From Nicotiana tabacum (lineage: Eukaryota; Streptophyta; Magnoliopsida; Solanales; Solanaceae), in assembly GCF_000715075.1 (NCBI RefSeq), contig NC_134102.1:49423348-49487347 (forward strand): 64,000 nt of DNA, written 5' to 3'. The position numbers and the translations under genes were made by a program. The notes below the pieces were generated by a model. That model worked only from the letters and a program-made list of their open reading frames with translations. It was not told where the DNA came from and made no database searches. Positions 23,139 through 34,640 of the stretch are shown one piece after another. The stretch's first letter is position 1; each line of letters begins with the position of its first letter.

Positions 23139-23142
<4 letters not shown>
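21825..23142 (-). mobile_element. LTR D2, gypsy-type LTR inserted in fragment F
   Basis: Starts TGTCACGCC and shares with D1 the end block (GGGGAGCGCGACCGGCGCTC), ACCCAACTCACC, a TTCATTAATTA stretch and the TGCATC...GATGCA inverted repeat at 22305-22323. Read on the minus strand, GTACTATT...ACGTCCTTTTTGCC...GCGCTGCA parallels the core block of LTR family A. The right end is not clear; the sequence runs into a (TA)n tract and then LINE B. The left flank is ATAAC, with no matching copy found on the right. Confidence 0.65.

Positions 23143-23187
<45 letters not shown>
23143..23187. repeat. (TA)n microsatellite at the D2/LINE B junction
   Basis: About 22 TA dinucleotides. It separates LTR D2 from the 3' end of LINE B, so it may be an expanded LINE tail or a microsatellite into which the LINE inserted. 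Confidence 0.95.
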
Positions 23188-23190
<3 letters not shown>

Positions 23191-26100
23191 GTTCCAAAAA
23201 GTTGGATAGTGTTACACAATGTTCAAGTAAACGAAAATAAAGAACCTAAGAAAGAACCTAAGAAAGTTAATGGCTATTGCTACCAAATACAATGCAGCAG
23301 TAGCATAATGAAAATTTGAAAAGTACAAAGCTATTAATTTGAAACATCTAATTGTTGCCTACGACAATGAATTCACATTCCAGTTGTAAACAATTCCTTG
23401 TAGCACCTATGAATCTCTCACCCGGCACCATTTGTTTCAATCTAAAGGAATAGGTATGAATAAATCCATTAGTTGTAAAGCAGATCAGTTTGGACATCTT
23501 GATTTTGGGTCTGCATTACTTCAGCATCAATGTTGATTCAATAGATCTTCAATGGGGGCTGTACATGCAGCTGATCAATACAGAAAAGAGAGAGTACTGC
23601 GTGCTTAAAATATGAGGACAATATAATGTTCTCTCATCTCTAGATTGAGCATGCATGCACACTAATACCACTGGACAATGATAAAACACTATGCTATAGT
23701 AAACAAGAATAGATTCAAGCAGCAGTTTTTGTAGCATTTCATGTGAATAAATATACTGTATTTTACATTTCAACACTACCAATTCATAAACCACGACTGA
23801 TCATATGTAAAGCCTCATACTTATATGAACAAATGCAGCATAATAGTCTCATGAAGTTGGTGAACAATGTAGTGATATCTTCCAATTGTGTGCACCTGTT
23901 GTATACTGAAAGCTGCCTTGTTGCAGTATATTTGTTGTAATCTCTCGAACAACACCCAGAATGAGCATGGTAACATGCTAATACCACTAGGTATTGATTC
24001 GATAAAAAACAAACAGTTAATACCTTCAAAATAATAGAAGTAGTTGATAATTGTTGTGCAAAAACAGTAAATCTTGATCTTCCTGTAAAATGTAGCTCGT
24101 TGATGTATTTGTAGAAGTACACTTGCTATTGTTTCCATATTTGTATCCTACAGTGTATCTAATTGTGTAGAGCCAAGTGAGGATATCTTTCTATTTTTTG
24201 CATCTTTTGGAAATAAAGATCTTCCCTGTAGAAAAATCCATATTGTATTTATAGAAACAAACTAAGTAGCAGTAGTAACAGAAGCAGAAGAGATACGTCA
24301 ACATCTTCAAAACAAACTGAGTAGCAGTAGTATAGGTTGCAGAAGCAGCACTGATCCATATTGCTGTGAGTTCTAGCTTCAATGTTCTTGTAACAGTAGC
24401 AGCCAGATGATTTGTCTATCAAATTTTGGACTGTTGTTGTAATTGTTCAAGCATTTCTCCAGTTCTAGGGTCTTATGACCTTGTGCTGCAGAAGTCCAAG
24501 AACCCTGTAGCTGCCTCAAGAGTATGAACTTATATCCAGATCCTGCAAAATGTAACAAACAAGTTAGGGAGAAAAGTTCTTCTTCCAGTATCTTGTATGT
24601 TCTGGGAGTAGCGAGAATAGGATGGGTGGTACTGATGGATAAATATCAGTGCTATCTTCTATAATCTGCAATTGACACCACCATATACAGAAATTCCACA
24701 ACTCTAAAATCAAATGTGTTGTGCTGTAGCTTTAATGTTCCATATTGTTATGAATGCCCTATTCTCCAATAGCTCCTGCTCAGGTCCAGCTTGATATTTC
24801 TGAGGATGAATGAATACTTATGTATTCTTGCTGGAGAAAACATAAGTTGTAGCACAATGGCAATTAGATCCAACCAGAGTCTATGTCTGGATCCTAAAAC
24901 ATGAAGCAAACAAGTTAAAAGGAAAGATTGTACTCGCAGGTTCTTATTTTTTCAGGAAGTAGTAAAGTATATTGGGTTCTGAGTGTTGTGGAAGTTCTAT
25001 GGATGTTGCTCTATTGGCAATTTGTTGTTGTATGTCATCAATCCCTCCCCAGAATGAGCGTGATGGCCTATTAATGCAACTTATAAGTAGTAATCTCGTA
25101 CACATCCATTTAGAGACTCCCAAGCCACAGCATTAAGAGTTAGCCTGTACAAGTATTGCTTGGTTGTCATGTTGATGGACATGAAACTGATGCAGTCACA
25201 CCAGGAACCTTGCAGTAATTCCCAAACCACATGATAAGTAGTCCAGCTGTACATGTATAGCTTGGTTGTCATGTTGAAGGGCATGCATGTAAGGTAATCA
25301 CAGCAGCTCTGGGGAAGCAGTAGCCAAACATATGTGTAACATCTTCCTTTTATTATGTTGTCATAAACCTCATAAATAGAGTAGTCCATGGGATCCATTG
25401 CAAGAAGATGCATAAATAAAGTTAAATTATCTCTAGAACCTGCAAAAAGTAGCAAACATATTAGAAGGATAATTTCAGTTACCAGCTTCTTGGTTGTTCT
25501 GGAAGTAGTGTATAATAATGGGTTTTGATTGTTGCAGGCTTGTTGTTGCTGCTGTCTTATTGGTATGTTCTTGTTGTATGTCATCAAACTATCACTAGAA
25601 TGAGTGTAAAGCCATGCTAACACCACTGTGAGGTAATTGGGTTCCACACAAACATGAACTGCCTCCCAAACCTCAGCATCAATAGTCCAGTTGATCAATA
25701 GCTAAGATCTATTTTTTTCATAATCAGCTACAGTCAACCATAAATTGCTTATTCTATTCCTCATGATATATCTGGACAGTATCATCCTATTTACTGATGA
25801 AACAACCACAGAATAATTCCAGGTATTGCAACCAGTGTAAGAAAGCTTTGATTTCCACCATGACTAATTCATTATTTTTGCAGAGATATTCATAGAGCAT
25901 TGAAGGTTCCAGTCTTTGTAGATCTTTGTAGTTGTTAGAAAAACCATTTCACTCGAGAATTTGACCAGCATCATCTCAAAAGTTGTCGTTCTATTCCCTG
26001 AATATGGTAATTTGTTTTTGTAAAGCATCCAGATAGGTCCAAGACACATCAGTGTGGGTCTCAACCATGCCAACTGTTTATCCAAACTGTGTCCAAACTT

Positions 26101-26266
26101 CTACTTTGTTACTGCATTTGAACCTCAACATCAATTGCTTGTGCGTGTGGATGTGTAACAGATCATTGATTTGATATCTGAAGTCAAATCTGTCTGTAAT
26201 CATGCTATGTATCATTATAATTTTGAGGACCATGGAAAGTATTTATGTTTCTTGCGACCCGAATCC
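23188..26266 (-). other. LINE B 3' region: array of diverged modules
   Basis: No conserved protein is seen. Three splice-acceptor-like words (CCTGCAAAA...GTTAG on the plus strand) start at 24543, 24893 (degenerate) and 25440, and each is followed on the plus side by GG.AAG... and T-T-C-(T/A)-GG-(A/G)-AGTAG words, so the region is built of repeated units of about 350 and 547 bases. Four copies of the LINE-clade 40-base motif lie at 23641, 23956, 25049 and 25595. A 102-base tandem duplication (GTACA.GTAT.GCTTGG at 25147 and 25249) sits at 25081-25290. The 205-residue frame at 25081-25698 arises from these repeats. Confidence 0.6.
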
Positions 26267-27429
26267 TTAGATTAGATATTTGACTCTTGTCTTGATTAAT
26301 CCGCATCTTTCCAGCAGTAGGAAATTCATTGATGATTGGAATTCTAATGAACCTGCAAAAGAGAAACTGAGATTAGCTAGAAAATCAGCCACAGAGTTTC
26401 CCTCCCTAAGGATATACTGGAAAAGCACGTTGAATTGCCCATTCATTTCCTTAATCTTTTTCACTTCTTTGCTGATGCACCAGGCCACCTCCCATTCCCC
26501 TTCAATGGTTTTCTTCATAACCATTGAGTCAGTCTCAATGATTATAGGATGAAGATTCATTTGAATACAATAAGAATGTCCTTCCACTTTTTCCCTCGCC
26601 TCTGCGACCATGTTGGTTGTATTCCCTATCTGTTCTACCTTTACAAAAATTACATCTCAAACATGATTCCTTACACAAAACCCATATGAGCTTGGTCCTG
26701 GATTCCCTCTAAAAGCACCATCAATGTTGTACTTGAACCATCTCTCAGAAGGAAACTGCCAGGTAACTCTTTTGGTGATAACTATTGGTTTGTAAGATTC
26801 AAAGAAGCTAATCATATCTGGTCAAAGAAGAGTTATATTTCCCAGCCAAGCAAACCTTAGCTTAGCTAGTTGATAGAGAGTATTGTTAACCTCATGTACC
26901 ACCCTTTTGACCGAAATTGTTCTGCCTCCATGCTTCATAGCATTCCTCCTCTTCCAAATTTCCCAAGATATAATTGGTGGTGCAGCCTAGAAGAATTGCT
27001 TAAGTTTTGAGCAGCATGTATCATTCCACCAAGCTCTAATGGCCTGGTGTATCTGTATCATGTTGTCCACGATTCTAGCAGCATGTAAAAAATACTTCCA
27101 CACTTGTGAGGCAGTTGCGCTTGTATGAAAAATATGTTGTAGTGTTTCTTCCTGTGGTGGAAAGCTACACCAACATTTTGAAACAATTTGATATCCATTT
27201 CTCCTCTATAAGTCATCTGTTGGCACCTTGCCCCTCCATATTCTCCATAGGAAAAAAGAAATTTTGAAGGGTAATCCTTTTGTCCATATTGACTTTTGTT
27301 CTGGATTTGCTCGTTCTCTATGCCTCAACATGTGCCATGCACTCCCAACTATATATTTACCCGATGGTGTTGGCATCCATATAGGTGTATCACAGCAGTC
27401 ATCTATATTTTCAACGTGAACCTCTTGCC
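26267..27429 (-). pseudogene. LINE B RNase H and zinc-finger-like linker
   Basis: The frame at 26267-26611 covers the second half of RNase H: I-I-I-E-T-D-S-M-V-M-K-K, then Y-I-L-R-E-G-N-S-V-A-D-F-L-A-N-L-S-F-S-F-A-G. Upstream, around 26680-26730, N-I-D-G-A-F-R-G-N-P-G is readable in another frame, retaining the catalytic Asp. The linker (about 26831-27429) includes W-I-K-G-L-P-F-K-I-S-F. The F-S-F-A-G codons overlap a splice-acceptor-like word at 26353-26376. Stops and frameshifts show it is not functional. Confidence 0.75.
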
Positions 27430-28932
27430 TGATGTGGTCGGCTATATCCGCTGGGAATGTTTGATCTAGCAGTTGATCATCCCAACCATTATCTATTCTT
27501 AATTATGACACGTCTTGTAATTCTTCATTGATGTTGAACTGTGGTGGTACCTGATGATATAGAGCTCCAATTCCAGTCCAATTTTTGTGCCAAACATTTT
27601 TTGAGCCCCTATTTAATTGCCACAAGATTTCATGCTCGATCTCATCTCTTGCTTGTAACATTTTCCTCCAAACATGTGATCTCTACCTGAATTGCACGAC
27701 AGTAGGAATTTGCTTCTTGCAATATTTATTCCACATGAAATTTGACCACTATGACTACAATGTTCTGAATTTCCACCACAACTTGGCGAACGGTGACTTT
27801 GAGATGTCAAACAGTGATCTGAAACCCAATCCTCCTTCTTCTGTAGGGAGACACAAGTTTAGCCATTTTGTCTAGTGCCTGCTTCTGCCTTCGTCATTAG
27901 AACTCCAAAAGAATCTAGCAAAAATCTTGTGTAAGTGTTTGATAACATTGTCTGGATGGTCCAACACTGAAAGTATGTGCGTAGGTAAACTCTGAAGCAC
28001 GCTGGTAATAAGTGTTGCTTTGCCTCCGAAAGACAATAGTTTCCCCTTGTAAGAGTATAGTTTTGCCTTCACCTTCTTCGTGAGATCATTGTAGTAATCC
28101 TTCTTTCTCCTTGTGTAAAACATTAGACAACCTAGGTAAGTGAACGAGAATGCTCCTTTTTGGAAGCCAGTGATTGAACCAACTGATTCATGCAAATTTC
28201 TTGACACCTTTGTATGCATGTAGTAAGAGCTCTTTGATTTATTGATCTGCTGTCCAGAAATCTGTTCATAGTTTGTGAGCACTTCAACTACTTTCTTCAG
28301 AGAGTAAGGATCAGTAGATAAAAAGATTATAGTGTCATCTGCATAAGCCAAATGGTTTAGTGGATCTATCCATTTGGGTATTCCAAATCCTTTGACTTTC
28401 TTGTCTAAGAACAGATTGTTCAGTAATCTGGATAGTAATTTTGCAGACAGAATGAACAATGCAGGAGAAAAGGGGTCACCTTGTCTCACCCCTCTACTGG
28501 ATTTGAAGAACCCTGATGCTTGGCCATTGATAAGACAGGAGTACCAGTTGTTGACTAATATATTCCCTATCATGTTGATGAAATGCTCAACAAACCCCAT
28601 CTTCCTCAAAACATGTAGAAGATATTTCCAAGAAACCCTGTCGTAAGACTTCGCCATATCAAGCATTGATTACGACATTGGTCGGTTTCCCTCTCAACCT
28701 TATGTCGGTGATTATTTCTTGTGTAAGTAAAATATTTTCAAAAAATACTCATTCCTTTAACAAATCCAGATTGGTTAAGCAAAATCAATGAGGGAATTAT
28801 CTTCTCCATTCTGTCATGTAATACCCTTGATATTACCTTGTTGATGAAATTGCTTAGACTTATTGGTCGTAAGTCTGAGAATGTTTGAACTTGAGGTTTC
28901 TTAGGCAGTAGAACAAGATTAGTATGTGTTAT
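27430..28932 (-). pseudogene. LINE B reverse transcriptase, 5' truncated
   Basis: The 264-residue frame at 27872-28666 is the best-preserved RT stretch: L-D-M-A-K-S-Y-D-R-V-S-W, S-S-R-G-V-R-Q-G-D-P-F-S-P, and the active site H-L-A-Y-A-D-D-T-I-I-F with both Asp present, then Y-L-G-C-L-M-F-Y and G-K-L-L-S-F-G-G-K-A. Upstream, 28738-28968 gives H-T-N-L-V-L-L-P-K-K and L-R-P-I-S-L-S-N-F-I-N-K; the first residues of that frame already belong to element E. The C-terminal part continues in broken frames to about 27430. Confidence 0.85.
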
Positions 28933-29143
28933 GGATCCTTCCCAAAGAAACCCAAATTTAATGTGCAAGTATCATGGCACGCATGGTCACAAGACTGAGG
29001 ATTGCAGGCAATTAAGGGAGGAAGTAGCCCGTCTATTCAATGAGGGCCACCTTCGAGAGTTCCTCAGCGATCGAGCTAAGAATCATTTTAGAGAAAGGGA
29101 TGCCAACTGGAAAAATGAACAGAAGGAACCCCAACATATATGA
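28933..29143 (+). pseudogene. Element E gag C-terminus with zinc knuckle
   Basis: The 70-residue frame opens D-P-S-Q-R-N-P-N-L-M-C and has a knuckle-like C-K-Y-H..H-G-H-K-T-E-D-C followed by R-Q-L-R-E-E-V-A-R-L. This is the characteristic gag end of Tat-lineage elements. The methionine at 28931 is formed across the junction with LINE B, so it is not a true start. Confidence 0.8.
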
Positions 29144-29864
29144 TCGTCGGTAGGGTCGACATTCCACAGGGATCCATATTCAAACGCTCTAAGGTATCAA
29201 TCACTAAGGAAAAATAAACCCGAGATTATGTGCTCGAAGGCACTTTATCATTCAATGACGAAGAAGCAGAAGGCATTTCTCAGCGCCACAACGACGCTCT
29301 GGTAATTTCTATCATATTAAATAAAGTTCAAGTTAAGCGTATTTTAGTGGATTCGGGTAGCTTAGTGAATATCATCTGATCGAGGGTCGTGGAGCAGCTC
29401 GGCCTATAAAATCAAATTGTGCTCGCAGGTCGGGTCTTAAACGGCTTCAATATGGCCAGTGAAACAACTAAAGGGGAGATTATTCTACCGGTGAATGTGG
29501 CTGGAACCATTCAAGATACTAAGTTCCCCGTAATCGAGGGTGGCATGAGGTACAATGCACTCCTCGAAAGGCAGTCCCTTCGACTCCCCACCAAATGATG
29601 AAATTCCCGACGTCGGCCGATGTAAAAATAGTATACGGGGAGCAGCATGTTTCAAAGGAAATGTTTGCGGTCGATGAGGTAGCGCCAATATCGACACTAT
29701 CAACCTATGAAAGGTCGAGCATCAAAAGTAAACAGGAAGTCAAATAGCAATCACAGCCACCAACCTCGACCGAATCAGGGAAGCAGGAGATAGAAGAATA
29801 AGAGGAGGATTTTCTGACCCCTCGAACTTTTATTGTTCTCGAAGATTCAAACGCCACCAAATCA
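29144..29864 (+). pseudogene. Element E protease and linker
   Basis: Around 29340-29380 the frame reads R-I-L-V-D-S-G-S-L-V-N-I-I, the aspartic protease active site (D-S-G), followed by V-V-E-Q-L-G-L, G-F-N-M-A-S-E-T-T-K-G-E-I and V-I-E-G-G-M-R-Y-N-A-L-L. Stops at the end of N-I-I and L-G-L and a frameshift in the N-A-L-L-E-R segment break it. The linker to RT is poorly conserved. Confidence 0.75.
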
Positions 29865-30850
29865 ATGGTCGAAGAGCTGGAAAAAATTATATTGATCGAG
29901 TACCTACCCGGGCAAAAGGTATACCTGGGAACGGGATTAACCCCCGAACTCAGGAAAAAGCTTATTCAATTTCTTATTGATAACATAGATTGTTTTGCTT
30001 GGTCCCATTTAGACATGACAGGGATCCCACCAGAGATAACGACGCATCGGCTAAGCCTGGACCCTAGGTTCAAACCGGTGAAGCAAAAGAGAAGACCCCA
30101 GTCCGAGGTAAAGCACGCATTCATAAAGGACGAGATAACTAAACTTCTCAAAATAGGGTCCATTCGGGAGGTGAAATATCCCGAATGGTTAGCCAGTGTA
30201 GTTGTAGTCCCTAAAAAAGGGAACAAACTTAGAATGTATGCAGATTATAAGTATTTAAACAAGGCATGCCCAAAGATTCTTTTCCACTTCCTAATATCGA
30301 TCGCATGATCGATGCCACGGCCGGCCACGAGATCCTTACTTTTCTCGATGCCTATTTCGGGTACAATCAAATCCAAATGACGCAGAGGACCTAGAAAAGA
30401 CTTCATTTATCACCAAATATGGTACATATTGTTATAATGTAATGCCCTTCGGGCTAAAAAATGCAGGAGCTACTTACCAACGCCTAGTAAATAAAATATT
30501 CGAAGAACAAATAGATAAATCAATGGACGTCTATATTGATGACATGCTAGTTAAGTCCCTGCGCGCAGAGGACCATTTGGCTCATTTGCAGAAAACATTC
30601 AAGATTTTAAGGAAATACAACATGAAGCTCAATCCCGAGAAATGTGCTTTTAGGGTCAGTTCGGGCAAGTTCCTTGGCTTCATTGTATCGAATCAGGGAA
30701 TCAAGATCAACCCCAAAAAAATCAAGGACATCGAAGACATCACCGTAGTGGATAGTGTAAATGCTGTGTAGAGGCTGACTGGACGGATAGCTTCCTTAGG
30801 CCAATTCATTTCGAGGTCATCGGATCGAAGACACAGATTTTTCTCTCTGC
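29865..30850 (+). pseudogene. Element E reverse transcriptase
   Basis: The frame at 29865-30308 holds the RT N-terminal part (F-A-W-S-H-L-D-M-T-G-I-P-P, K-Q-K-R-R-P, W-L-A-S-V-V-V-V-P-K-K). A one-base loss near 30275 (after A-C-P-K) shifts the frame, and 30442-30771 resumes with M-P-F-G-L-K-N-A-G-A-T-Y-Q-R and the active site D-V-Y-I-D-D-M-L-V-K-S with both Asp intact. N-P-E-K-C-A-F follows. A second indel sits near 30375. Confidence 0.85.
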
Positions 30851-31302
30851 TCAAAAAGAAGAACGATTTTGCCTGGACCTAGGAATGGCAACAGGCATTA
30901 GAGGAATTGAAGTGATACCTATCGAGCCTACCACTGCTTCACACTCCAAAGTCAGATGAAAAACTTTACTTGTACTTGGCAGTATCGAATATCACGGTAA
31001 GTGGTGTCCTAGTTCGGGAAGAGCAAGGTACGCAATTTCCCGTTTATTATGTAAGTCGAACCTTAGGAAAAGCAGAAACTAGATATCCACATTTGGAGAA
31101 ATTGGCACTTGCACTAATAAGCGCCTCTAGAAAGTTAAGACCATACTTTCAATGTCACCCCATATGCGTATTAACCACTTACCCACTTCATAATGGTTTG
31201 CACAAACCTGAACTATCGGGCCGATTGGCCAAATGGGCCGTCGAACTCAGTGGGTATGATATTGAATATCAACCCCGGACGTCCATCATGTCTCAAATTT
31301 AG
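30851..31302 (+). pseudogene. Element E first RNase H domain
   Basis: This is the domain that follows RT in all gypsy elements. Readable words: F-A-W-T, E-L-K, L-Y-L-Y-L-A-V-S, then P-V-Y-Y-V-S-R-T-L, E-T-R-Y-P-H-L-E-K-L-A-L-A-L and L-S-G-R-L-A-K-W-A-V-E-L. Stops occur at the W and K-C positions before L-Y-L. A one-base loss near 31300 separates it from the next domain. Confidence 0.8.
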
Positions 31303-31310
31303 CAGACTTC

Positions 31311-31862
31311 GTGGCCAATTTCACGCCAACCCTCGTACCCGAAGTCGAAAAAGAACTCTTGTTAAAATCGGGTACATCATCGGGGGTATGGACCCTTTTC
31401 ACAGACGGTGCTTCGAATGTGAAGGGGTCCTGGCTAGGCATCGTTTTGAAGCCGCCCACGGGTAGCACTATTAGGAAATCTATCAAAACTTGTAGGTTGA
31501 CTAACAATGAGGCGGAGTACGAGGCCATGATTGCAGGTCTCGAGCTAGATAAAAGCTTAGGAGAAGTAGTCATTGAAGCCAAGTGTGACTCTTTACTGGT
31601 GGTGAACCAAGAAAACAAAACTTTCGAAGTTCGAGAGGATAGAATGCAAAGGTATTTAGACAAGCTGCAGGTAACCTTGCACCATTTCAAGGAATGGATT
31701 TTACAGCATGTACCTCGAGAACAAAATAGTGATGCCGATGCACTTGCAAATTTGGGGTCATCGGTCGAGGAAGATGAGATCAGCTCGAGGATTGTCGTTC
31801 AACTCTCGAGATCCGTGATCGAGGAAGGTCATGCCGAGATAAACTCTACAAGCTTAACCTAG
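31311..31862 (+). pseudogene. Element E second RNase H domain (aRH)
   Basis: The 183-residue frame reads T-L-F-T-D-G-A-S-N-V-K-G, L-T-N-N-E-A-E-Y-E-A-M-I-A-G-L-E-L, K-C-D-S-L-L-V-V-N-Q and H-V-P-R-E-Q-N-S-D-A-D-A-L-A-N-L. The catalytic D, E, D and final D positions are all present. A second RNase H of this type (NNEAEYEA class) between the first RNase H and integrase is known from the Tat lineage. This frame has no internal stop and is the best-kept domain of the element. Confidence 0.88.
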
Positions 31863-33105
31863 GATTGGAGGAATAAATATATTGAATACTTGAAGAACGG
31901 AAAGCTCCCATCGGACCCTAAAGAGTCGAGGGCCCTACGAACCAAAGTTGCTCAATTCACATTGGCTGAAGATGGAACATTATACAGAAGGACATTCGAT
32001 TAACCATTGGAAGTATGCTTAGGACCAGGAGACATTGATTATGTTCTACGAGAGGTCCATGAAGGCACTTGTGGGAACCACTCCGGCGCCGAATCACTAA
32101 TTCACAAAATCATTAGAGCAGGATACTACTGAGATAGTATTGGAAAAAGACACTAAGGAGTTTGTTCGAAAATGTGATTAATGTAAAAGGTTTGCACTGA
32201 TGATCCATCAGCCCGGAGAACAACTTCATTCAGTCATATCCCCATGGCCATTCATGAAATGGGGGATGGATATCGTCGGCCCTCTGACATCGACCCCTGG
32301 TAAAGCCAAGTTCATTTTATTTATGACTGATTATTTCTCTAAATGGGTTGAAGCACAGGCGTTCGAAAAAGTGAGAGAGAAAGAGGTTATAGACTTCATC
32401 TAGGATCACATCGTATGTTGATTTTGGATACTTGCCGAAATAGTGTGTGACAATGAAAAACAATTTATCGACAGCAAAGTGACGAAATTTCTCGAAGACC
32501 ACAAAATAAAAAGGATATTATCAAAGCCGTATCACCATAGTGGGAACGGATAGACCGAGTCGACGAACAAGACTATTATTCAAAACCTAAATAAAAGGTT
32601 GAACGACGCTAAGGGGAAATGGAGAGAAATTCTACCCGAAGTCCTTTGGGCATATCGAACAACGTCAAAATCCAGTACGGGGGCAACCCCGTTCTGCTTA
32701 GTATATGGCTCTGAAGCCTTGATTCCAGCTGAAGTCGGGGAACCTAGTGCCAGGTTTCATCATACAATAGAAGAATCAAATCACGAGGCTATGAATATTA
32801 GCCTCGAATTATTGGATGAAAAACGAGAACCCGCCTCGTTCGAATGACTGCACAAAAGCAACGAATCGAAAGATACTACAATAGGAAAACCAACCTTTGC
32901 CACTTCAGAGTTGGGGACTTAGTTCTGAGGAAAGTCGCCATCAACACTCGAGATCCTAATGAAGGGAAGCTCGGCCCAAATTAGGAAGGACCCTACCAAG
33001 TCCTCGACATCATCAGAAAGGGATCTTATAAGCTCGACATGATGGCCGGCGAACAACTGCCATATAATTGGAACATATCGCTTCTCAAATGGTATTATTG
33101 CTAAG
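31863..33105 (+). pseudogene. Element E integrase
   Basis: Zinc-binding part: H-E-G-T-C-G-N-H-S-G-A-E-S-L near 32060 and F-V-R-K-C-D near 32165. Core: W-G-M-D-I-V-G-P (first Asp, near 32265), V-C-D-N-E-K-Q-F (second Asp, near 32450), and T-E-S-T-N-K-T (Glu, near 32555). The frame at 32599-32847 continues W-R-E-I-L-P-E-V-L-W-A-Y-R-T-T and Y-G-S-E-A-L-I-P-A-E-V-G. Stops occur near 32003, 32130, 32180, 32401 and 32551. The C-terminal end is near 33105. Confidence 0.83.
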
Positions 33106-34640
33106 GTATGACTTTATTCCCTTTTTTTATTTATATATTCGACACTAACTCACTACAGATGATCGATCGAAGATATCGAGACCTCAGGTTTTAAAGCACG
33201 CGTTGCACTCTTTTTCCCTTAGATCGGGTTTTTGTCCCAAGTGGGTTTTTCTGGCGAGGTTTTTAACGAGGCAACAATTATGTGCTACCTGAGGACGATT
33301 TAACAGTATCCAAGGATTCTTTACAATCAACCTTGAATACTGGGGGGCATCACCCTCGGATGTTACATTTTCAAGGAAAATACTTCATGTCAAAGGGTCT
33401 TGGTAGAGAAACTTTGTAATAGGCTAAACGGTCGAATGAGCCGTGTCCGTAAAGATTAGTCGAACCCGATAGCAAAACATGTACACATGTATAAATTATA
33501 CAAAGAAGCATTCTTTCTATATCAAACATCTTGTGTGTCCAAGAAAATTTTCTACTATACAAGCTCCATACTTATGATTTTGTAAGAAATGGCTCAAAGG
33601 CCAAGTTCAAATATACCTCGTATACTCGGGGACTGCTGTCGACGATCGACATATTCGAGTAATCTAAACTCAAATTCATAAGACCTCAAAGAGGAACCCC
33701 TCGATCTATAGGCCAAGAGCATCACTCTCAGGGACAAACACTTCGAACAAGTTTGAAGTGTTATTGGGAAATAAGCCCAAGAGGCATACCTAAAGGCTAC
33801 GGCCAAATTAAAGCGGCTCAGAGACGTCCAAATTCCGCAATAAAAATAGGCCTTCGAATTCTTTGAAAAACTGGTTAAAAAAGGCTACCCTCGGCATGTA
33901 ATCAAAAGGGCTTCAATAAAATCAGCCCTCGAAAAACCTTAAGAGGTATCAAATTATCTTAACACAAACGTGCTAAGGCACAAAAATTAAAGGGGTTTCA
34001 ATCGACATCGAACCCTCAAAAAACCAATGGGTAAAGAATACATGTTAAGACATAAAGAAAATTTTTTTTACTAAGTCTTCTAAGCCAAAAAAGGGAAAAA
34101 ATAGCCATCTTTTAGAGGCCATATCGGCCCAATCTAAAAGGGCCTAAGGGCCAATATACTTAGAGTTCGAGATTTTGTTCTCACTCAGTTCGGACCTAAG
34201 GGTTCTACTATTCCGAGCTCAAATAAAATATAGCTCGAGGATTTATCATTATTTGATATAAAACCTTAAGGGGTCTGTTACTGTAAGTTCGAAACTTACT
34301 CGAACTCGGCTATAAAAGCAGTACATTTACGGCTTCGATCAAGCCATCCGAAATTAAAATCCCGAACATATTGTTAAGCTCGCGGACTCGCCCTCGCTTA
34401 ACTAAAAAAACCAAAGGGTTTGTTCTACTCTGAGTTCGATCTATTTCTCACTCGATTATAGAGGCTACAGTAACCCAATTGCAACCAAGTTTTCACAAGG
34501 CAAAGGCAAAACAAAATTTATCATAAATCAGAAATCGGAGATGAAATAGAAAGAAAAGAAATCGTCCATATATGCAAAGTATTTACAAAGACCACTCAGG
34601 GTCTTACACAAAACACAAAAAGAGAAAAAATCCTAAGTGC
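33106..34640 (+). other. Element E spacer between pol and the antisense gene
   Basis: Non-coding. It includes GATCGGGTTTTTGTCCC, GTGGGTTTTTCTGGCGAGG and TTTTTAACGAGGCA at 33223-33272, wording that I recognise from the 3' parts of many plant LTR elements. The rest, to 34640, is AT-rich sequence with many TCGAA-type words. Small frames at 33371-33806 (minus) carry no domain. Confidence 0.6.

Larger units (their letters stand above)
23188..28932 (-). mobile_element. LINE B, 5'-truncated L1-type element with a 3-kb 3' region
   Basis: On the minus strand: RT (28932-27430), zinc-finger-like linker and RNase H (27429-26267), then about 3 kb without conserved coding (26266-23188). The 5' end is cut inside RT at the I-T-H-T-N-L-V-L-L-P-K-K block and abuts element E's gag at 28933. 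The 3' end is taken at the (TA)n tract. Stops and frameshifts are fewer than in LINE A and the RT active site is intact in sequence, but the endonuclease is missing, so the copy is dead. Confidence 0.8.
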
